Position numbers and translations under genes: made by a program
Part shown: positions 58,322-64,000 of the stretch, piece after piece
Layout of the letters: every line of letters starts with the position of its first letter
Position numbering within the stretch: the stretch's first letter is position 1
The notes under the pieces: generated by a model
Database searches by the model: none
Told to the model about the DNA's origin: nothing
What the model saw: the letters and a program-made list of their open reading frames with translations, nothing else
NCBI GenBank assembly: GCA_016758905.1
Contig: JAEPQZ010000007.1
Coordinates: 310,001-374,000 of the forward strand
DNA: 64,000 nucleotides
Direction of reading: 5' to 3'
From: Umbelopsis isabellina
Taxonomy: Eukaryota; Mucoromycota; Umbelopsidomycetes; Umbelopsidales; Umbelopsidaceae

Positions 58322-59074
58322 ATGGTACCTGACTATCATAGCGACGGTGTGGCGAAAAGAACCATACGGCGAGCCCGAGTGATACTTCGCGGACTCTATT
58401 TTCTATGCTCGTGCATGACCCTTACTTCCTGCCTCATCGCAATAATACTCTATGAAAAATCAATCAACTTATTTCCCGGCCCTCTGGAAATATGGCCAAC
58501 ATTGATGATCGGAATCGTAGCGTTCATCTCGTTCGCGCTATGTTTGGCCGTTTTGATCAGCTATTTTGTATCAGGCACCAAAATGGCCAATGCCGTGGAT
58601 CGATACCGATTCTTCTTTCATTGGAGCACGCTGATAGGATTTATAATAGTGTGGGCTGTAACTACGAGTATATTCCATGTCAAGAGCCAACAACCCCAAG
58701 ACTTGTGGCATGGATCTTGTTTCGCGGCGTCCCACGACCTCATTCCCGGCAACGACATTTGGGCCATCTGCAACGCTTCCAAGTGGGTCAGCGGCTGTGG
58801 ATTCACCAATGTCGGCTTACATCTGCTAGAGCTCGGCATCACCTTGGCGGTGGTACCGATGCAAGCACTAAGGTTCAAATTGAAGCGTGACATTGATAAA
58901 GAGGAGCAACAGCCCATGTCCTCGTTCACCAGTTTTGAGAGAGCATCAGTGGATGAAAGGCTATATCACGAGTCTCAGCATGGCTATCACCAAAATTATC
59001 ACAAGGGGTATCATCAAGGGTATGGCAAAGTGCAAAACCCCAGCTTCGACAGTATACGACTACAACCAGCATGA
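58322..59074 (+). CDS. Four-TM (MARVEL/tetraspan-like) membrane protein with His/Tyr/Gln tail
   Basis: Single ORF of 250 residues starting CATCATGG. Four hydrophobic helices: ILRGLYFLCSCMTLTSCLIAIIL; LMIGIVAFISFALCLAVLISYF; FHWSTLIGFIIVWAVTTSIF; and VGLHLLELGITLAVVPMQAL. The loop between helices 3 and 4 has several Cys (GSCFA, AICNASKW, SGCGF). This fits a tetraspan of the fungal MARVEL type, likely at the plasma membrane or eisosomes. The cytoplasmic tail is polar and ends in YHQNYHKGYHQGYGK. The same frame continues past the stop into repeats coding YQAHHV-like units, so the real C-terminus may be longer (see findings). Confidence 0.8.
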   Translation: MVPDYHSDGVAKRTIRRARVILRGLYFLCSCMTLTSCLIAIILYEKSINLFPGPLEIWPTLMIGIVAFISFALCLAVLISYFVSGTKMANAVDRYRFFFHWSTLIGFIIVWAVTTSIFHVKSQQPQDLWHGSCFAASHDLIPGNDIWAICNASKWVSGCGFTNVGLHLLELGITLAVVPMQALRFKLKRDIDKEEQQPMSSFTSFERASVDERLYHESQHGYHQNYHKGYHQGYGKVQNPSFDSIRLQPA

Positions 59075-60532
59075 AAATATCAGAATCGTGATGGATATCA
59101 GAATCGTGATGTATAGCAGATCCTTCATGTATACCGGCCCATTATGTATGTATATCAGGCCCATCATTTTTACCAGGCTCATCATATTTACCAAGTCCTT
59201 CATGTTTACCGCGCCCATGAATTATACCAGGCTCATCATGTTTATCAGGCCCATGATTTATACCACGCCCACCATGTAGCTGGGTGTAACTGGGTGTAAT
59301 TGGGTGTACCTTGGTGTACTTATTTCTTGTCTATTTTTTTCAACATGTAATTGTAGTAAATAAGGCCTAACGGGAACTTCGAAAGCAAAATTAGCAATAA
59401 TTAACACAAAATAAATCCAGATCAATCGAGATCCAGCTTAGTTAATCAGAGTTAGTCAATGAGGGCACGGGCAACCATGAATATTCACATTGGCTTAGTG
59501 GGATTTTTGCAGACAAAACCCAGAAGTTCGGAGAACTGAGATCAACTAAAATGGACAGTTTGTGCTTACGGCTTACCGTTTGCAAAATTAAGAGTGTCTG
59601 GCAGTCTTTATGCCAGATCTGATGGCTTTGTACCCCAAACAATCATACATGTACAAGCACTACGTTCGTACAGACCCTGCCCCCCAGGTTGTACAGCAGG
59701 CTGATACTTTATTTTTATATAATTTTTTTTCGAAACGAACAAGGGAGTTGAAATGAAACCCCATTTTCATCTGCATGATGAGAAAAATTGTGAGCTGTTT
59801 GGCGGCCCGGCAAACCGGATTTCCTAGTTGTTGGATCATCCAATATTTCGGATTTAATAAGTATGCTCACTACATATATGGAAAACCGTCCACTTTTTTT
59901 TTTTCCTGCACCATGGATGTTGGGGAAGAAAGGAGGAAACGACCGTGAATTTTTCCTCAATCCTGGGCTGACAGCCTGACCCACCAAGCCTGGATTGCCC
60001 TGCACTGCCAAGCTTGGGCTGAATGTTTGTTCCCCAAAAAAAAAACATCCCAACCATTCACGAGGGTAAGAACAATAAACCCAACTAGTGGCTACAAGAG
60101 CATAGTGGCTACAAAAAGCATAGTGGACCAATGGTGCCTGAAAATAAACGCTCCCATGGAGATGGAAATTTTCTATTACAGGATTGGCTCGTACTGCACG
60201 GGCATTTTTGCTGAATGATAATCAGGCTCCTGGTCGGGGTAAATTGCATATGCTTACTACAAAGTAATCGGACACAACTGAGCAAGTACCACTACCAATT
60301 TAACCAAGAAAACCCGAAAGACGGATCTCTCTCCCCCAAACAGCTCATTTTCGGCCATTTGCCGATGACCGAACGAGTTTCTTTTTTTCCACAATAGACA
60401 ATTTCAATCTGACTGAGCACCTTTCTTCCTCTTTTGTAACCGTAATTAGCTGTTAGTCGTGATAAACCTGCCTGCTGGCCATCTGCATTACCTCTTTACG
60501 TTTGTTCACTTGGGCCATCTTCTCCACTGATC
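59075..60532. other. 1.4-kb interval, mostly unassigned
   Basis: Begins with the repeats above. The rest has no supported gene. The minus-strand open stretch 59715-60131 has low-complexity Pro/Gly/Ser translation and no domain. The last 130 bp should hold the velvet-gene promoter. Confidence 0.4.
59095..59320. repeat. 18-bp degenerate tandem repeat, then 10-bp TGGGTGTAAC units
   Basis: About eight or nine units near TATCAGGCCCATCATGTT (59150-59275), in the frame of the upstream gene, followed by three to four TGGGTGTAAC-like units (59281-59320). Confidence 0.8.
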
Positions 60533-61823
60533 ATGTTTGCGAGCAATCATAATCAATACCACGATCCCAATCGGTACGATATGTCTAGTTTAACCCCTTC
60601 AATTGCACTGTCAGTCTCTTATGCACAATTGATTAGGTATAAACTGGTTGTACGGCAACAACCAATTCATGCACGGCTTTGCAGCTTTAAAGAGAAAGGT
60701 AAAGAGCTGCCTCGATGGTTGATAAATTGGCTTGGGCCAGCTTATATTTAACCAATTTCTTTAGTTGATAGACGGCCTATTGATCCACCACCTATTGTAC
60801 AGCTACAGTGCCGCGACTCGCACTGCGACCAACAGTAAGCCTGCCACCCAGATTTCCCGCTCTCGTCACTTACATTTGCAATGTTAACATGAATGCATAG
60901 AAATTACCTACAGAATCCCTTTTTCTTCCTAGTGTCGTCACTGCAGAGCGCGGACGATCTAGATAAAGACAACAACAAAATTGATGGCCACCGAACAACT
61001 GCAGGAACAGTAGTTCAATCACTTCATAAATTAAAAAACATTGATGGCAGTGGTAAATAACATTGTAATTATGTACAACGACTTGAACCCCTATATTGAC
61101 TTTTTGCTATGTAGACGGGGGATTCTTCATCTTCCCCGACATATCTATACGCGTCGAAGGACATTTTCGGCTTCGATTTACCCTGTTTGAGATCGTTGGG
61201 TAAGTAAAATCCAGGCCATAATACCTCGTATGGCAATAGCTGTGTATGGCAATGGCTCACCTTAATGTTTCTCATTATTTTTAGGTCCCAGGTGGTACGC
61301 CTAACCAGCACACTGTCTGAAATTTTTCAAGTGTATTCTCCCAAACTATTCCCGGGAATGGGGGAGTCAACACTGTTGACACGACATTTATCCGACCAAG
61401 GCATGCGCATTCGCATTCGCAAGGAAAATCGGATACAAGTTAGGTAATGTCCATGCCTCCCATTGACCGGCCAAGTGACGATCCTTAAATGCTAATCCCC
61501 CTGATTTTTATTTTTTTTCGCCATATAGTAAACGGAAGAGATCAGAGGATATCTCGGATGATGATAAACATAGTTGTTCCCAACCATCCAGCCCAGCTAC
61601 ATCGGATTCGCGTCCACCGTCACCATTTAGTACCCCAGACAAACTATATCAACCCCACTCAGCAGCAATACCGGTTTCTGGATCCATGTCGCCTACTGAA
61701 AACCATATTCGACTGCCTCCATTAAAATATTTACTACAGGCCATCGAACCTCCATTAGATTATCCTTCTAATCGACCGTCATTACCTCCGCTGTATGCCG
61801 GCTTGATACCCCACCACCACTAA
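60533..61823 (+). CDS. Velvet-domain transcription factor
   Basis: Velvet proteins are fungal DNA-binding factors with a Rel-like fold that couple development and secondary metabolism. Six exons (60533-60698, 60765-60834, 60901-61052, 61115-61199, 61285-61443, 61529-61823) give 308 residues. The domain runs from [20 protein letters not shown] through [39 protein letters not shown] and [22 protein letters not shown] to the end mark [25 protein letters not shown]. The tail carries [13 protein letters not shown], a likely nuclear signal, and a Ser/Pro-rich end. It is a single-domain VosA/VelB-like protein; the subfamily is not resolved. Confidence 0.95.
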
Positions 61824-62049
61824 TCTTGGTTATTTACCATCACTAAATTTAGTTTTAAGCGATTAGAGAAAAATGTTGTAATATCTATAAAATTTGATAA
61901 CCCGGAGTTTCAAAAAAGATTTGAGTTCAACCATTTTGGGTCACCTGCTGGAAGCTCATTCGCTGTTGCCTTATTTGTCAGCTGAGTTGGATTGCCGCGC
62001 CTCCGCCGAGGTCTGCCTTTCTCACCACTCTATCGACATTAACAGAAAA

Positions 62050-63278
62050 ATGAATAATCTGGCACAAATGCCTGGCGAACCAAAGCGCACATTCAGAGAC
62101 ACGACTCAAAGAGGTGTTGCTGGAAAAGGCCAGATCCCTACTATGGTTAATCAGACCGGTTTGGAGGAAGATTCTGACGATTCAGATAAACCAGCTAAAC
62201 GCTCGGGAAGACGCAAGATCAAGATTGAATACATTGAGGATAAGAACAGAAGACATATTACCTTTTCCAAACGTAAAGCTGGCATTATGAAAAAGGTAAA
62301 TATTTCCATTTCGATCTAGAACAAGCATCGCCCTTTTACGGTGAGGAGGTGGCCTTTTTATTTCTATATTCATGATGGGGGCAGCAAAACCGACCAACCG
62401 CCTATAACGGTGACAAAAATTCAAAGCCCCACCGTACTCGGCCAACCCACCAAAATAAACATCACTGGCCTCTGCCAACTCATTCGTCCGTCTATCTACC
62501 ATGATTTGCTCGACGCTGCCCTCGTTCTCGCCACCCAACCTTGTACTAAAAGGAAAATGACAAGCAGCACCAGATTTAACTCAGTTGCCATATACGTGTT
62601 TCTCCATCCTTAAAAAAGTTCAGAGCCTAGTGACTAATATGTAATCCGATTGTTCACCTCAAATGGATTTATTTTCTTGTCTTTTTAGGCTTATGAGTTG
62701 TCCACTTTAACCGGTACGCAAGTCTTACTATTGGTTGTTTCAGAGACTGGCCTTGTCTACACCTTTACCACTGTCAAGTTGCAACCTATTGTCACCAAGC
62801 CTGAGGGCAAAAATCTCATTCAGGCTTGTCTCAATGCTCCTGATCCTCAGCAAGACAACCCCACGGTAAGTGTGTTTTGTTCGGTGCGTGGCCTGTTGTT
62901 CGTGAACGTCCCCCTCACAATCAAACCTCTCTCTCTCAGGGCTCTGAATTTTCCGACAGGCGCGGTAGCTCTCTTCCGGAGCCAGAGCAACAAGACAATG
63001 TGTATCCTGATGAGAGACAACAACAGAAACAGGAACAGGCTACCCCACAAATGAGCTACTCGCAGGCTGGCTATGCTCCTCCGCCACCACAGCAGATCAG
63101 CTCTGGCAATGGATATCCACCTTATGGCATGAACCCATCGTATCAGCAGCCATATCCTGGCCAAGTGCCTTACTATGGTAACCAATCCTATATGCCTCAA
63201 ACCCAACCCTACTGGAATGACCAGCCTGAAAATCTAAAGGACAAGAACCCTGCTTATGGCCAACCTAAAAAGAAGTGA
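62050..63278 (+). CDS. SRF-type MADS-box transcription factor (Mcm1-like)
   Basis: Three exons (62050-62295, 62689-62865, 62940-63278) give 253 residues. After an acidic leader (EEDSDDSDK) the MADS box reads GRRKIKIEYIEDKNRRHITFSKRK, then AGIMKKAYELSTLTGTQVLLLVVSE and TGLVYTFTT, the SRF/Mcm1 type I pattern. The tail is Gln/Pro/Tyr-rich (YPPYGMNPSYQQPYPGQ), an activation-type region. Mcm1 homologues control mating, cell-cycle and arginine genes. The ATG at 62050 was chosen as the first codon before the basic region; an in-frame extension to about 61894 lacks conservation marks. Intron 1 (62296-62688, 393 nt) interrupts the MADS box. Confidence 0.94.
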
Positions 63279-64000
63279 TTTATATAATTGGGATTTTCAC
63301 AAAAAAAAGCCAAAAAACATAATGCGAAAGAAAACCATGCTCCAAAACTACTATAGGTTGAGAAACTTGGTGAAATTGGTTGTTGAATAACTCTTTTTCA
63401 TTATATCGCTACGGCCCATTTTCCACCAGTTTACCTACCTAGCTCCCCAATGCATTCTTATTTTTTTTTTCCTCTTTCTCTTACCATCTTCTTATCTGTA
63501 ATTCTGTAGTTGTTCTTTATACTGGTTTCTTGTACCTATGATATTATAAAATATTCTATCTACTTATGACCTTTTATATCCATGTGCTAAAGTTGTATGC
63601 CCGATCTTCGGTTGGAGCCGCCTACCTATTTCGAGTAAATGTCCTCCACATTGGTCACAAAAAGCTTGTCTCTTTCCTTGTAGAGGCACCCGCCTTAGGC
63701 GGTTGATTCCCCCGTTAGCCGGTAGACACCACATATGTTGCACACGCACAACCTGCTATGGCTACTTTCACGATTGTTGCACCCCCGCTAAACCCAAATT
63801 TTACCGTTGTTGCACACTCACTTTACAGTTGTTGCACCTTTACTTTACAACGGTTGCACACCCACACTTTGCAGTGGCACCATTCCACATCTTTACCCTT
63901 CTCAGATAATGTCCTTTTTAAATCATGTCCTTCTCAGATGATGCTTGTCTCAGATAATGTCAGAACAGCTCTAGCGCTAGCATATACGCTCAAATGATAT
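63279..64000. other. 3' flank of MADS gene and repeat-bearing end of window
   Basis: Poly-T and AT-rich 3' UTR to about 63600. A minus-strand open stretch at 63564-63749 has one CxxC (FCDQCGGH) but nothing else recognisable. Tandem repeats follow (separate entry). Confidence 0.4.
63728..63972. repeat. Tandem repeats: GTTGTTGCACAC units, then TCTCAGATAATGTC units
   Basis: Four to five units of 21-24 bp around GTTGTTGCACACTCACTTTACA (about 63768-63876) are followed by three TCTCAGATAATGTC-like units (63900-63972). Confidence 0.7.

Noticed and set aside
59715-60131. Minus-strand ORF with Pro/Ser/Gly-rich translation
   Set aside because: Low complexity, no domain and no splice partners; could be a remnant, but no family can be named.
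63564-63749. Short minus-strand ORF with a CxxC pair
   Set aside because: One CxxC is not enough to call a zinc finger or an element fragment.

Overview
The window is nuclear DNA of a filamentous fungus, most likely an early-diverging Mucoromycota (Mucorales-like) species. The supporting evidence is gene-dense DNA with many 50-90 nt introns (GTAAGT/GTATGT donors, CTAAC-type branch sites), a fused alpha-beta tryptophan synthase, a fungal-type arginine attenuator peptide upstream of CPA1, a fungal Vtc1, a velvet factor and a secreted PL14-type lyase of the kind expected to act on uronic-acid polymers such as those in Mucorales walls. The species assignment is inference. About 28 protein genes were resolved by hand into exons. 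For every complete model except the one with an unresolved first exon, the summed exon lengths are a multiple of three. No rRNA, tRNA, CRISPR array or intact mobile element was seen.

Layout. 0-7 kb: a partial small membrane protein, CPA1 with a split upstream attenuator-peptide ORF, and a complete kinesin-1 heavy chain. 7-16 kb: a gene-poor gap, a secreted PL14-type lyase, a REEP/DP1 ER-shaping protein divergent from a peptide:N-glycanase that carries a C-terminal L-type lectin domain, a DUF7137-type surface protein and VTC1. 16-26 kb: STN1 (telomere), TRP4, an unrecognised coiled-coil protein, PSA1/MPG1 (GDP-mannose), an Aurora kinase and TRM6. 27-37 kb: a host gene with an integrase-type HHCC zinc finger, a large RapGAP protein and a BCS1-type AAA ATPase. 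37-46 kb: PP2A B56 subunit, a 72-residue ASDURF/prefoldin-like protein, an acidic disordered protein and a Thr-rich mucin-like sensor. 46-64 kb: an SR splicing factor, NAA25, an EHD ATPase, TRP5, a four-TM protein with a repetitive tail, a velvet factor and an SRF-type MADS factor.

Genes that plausibly work together: TRP4 and TRP5 (tryptophan) and CPA1 (arginine) are classic targets of general amino-acid control; TRP4 has a perfect TGAGTCA site 57 bp upstream. PSA1, the mucin sensor and the PL14 lyase relate to the cell surface. Kinesin-1, REEP and EHD relate to membrane traffic. STN1, Aurora and B56 relate to chromosome maintenance and division. The genes are not arranged in an operon or cluster; several pairs share short divergent promoters.

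The most notable observations are the arginine attenuator uORF split by an intron (retention would turn it into an ORF overlapping the CPA1 start), the PNGase-lectin fusion, a stand-alone ASDURF-like gene, a perfect 24-bp hairpin after TRP5, and a tetraspan gene whose repetitive tail continues in frame beyond its stop.
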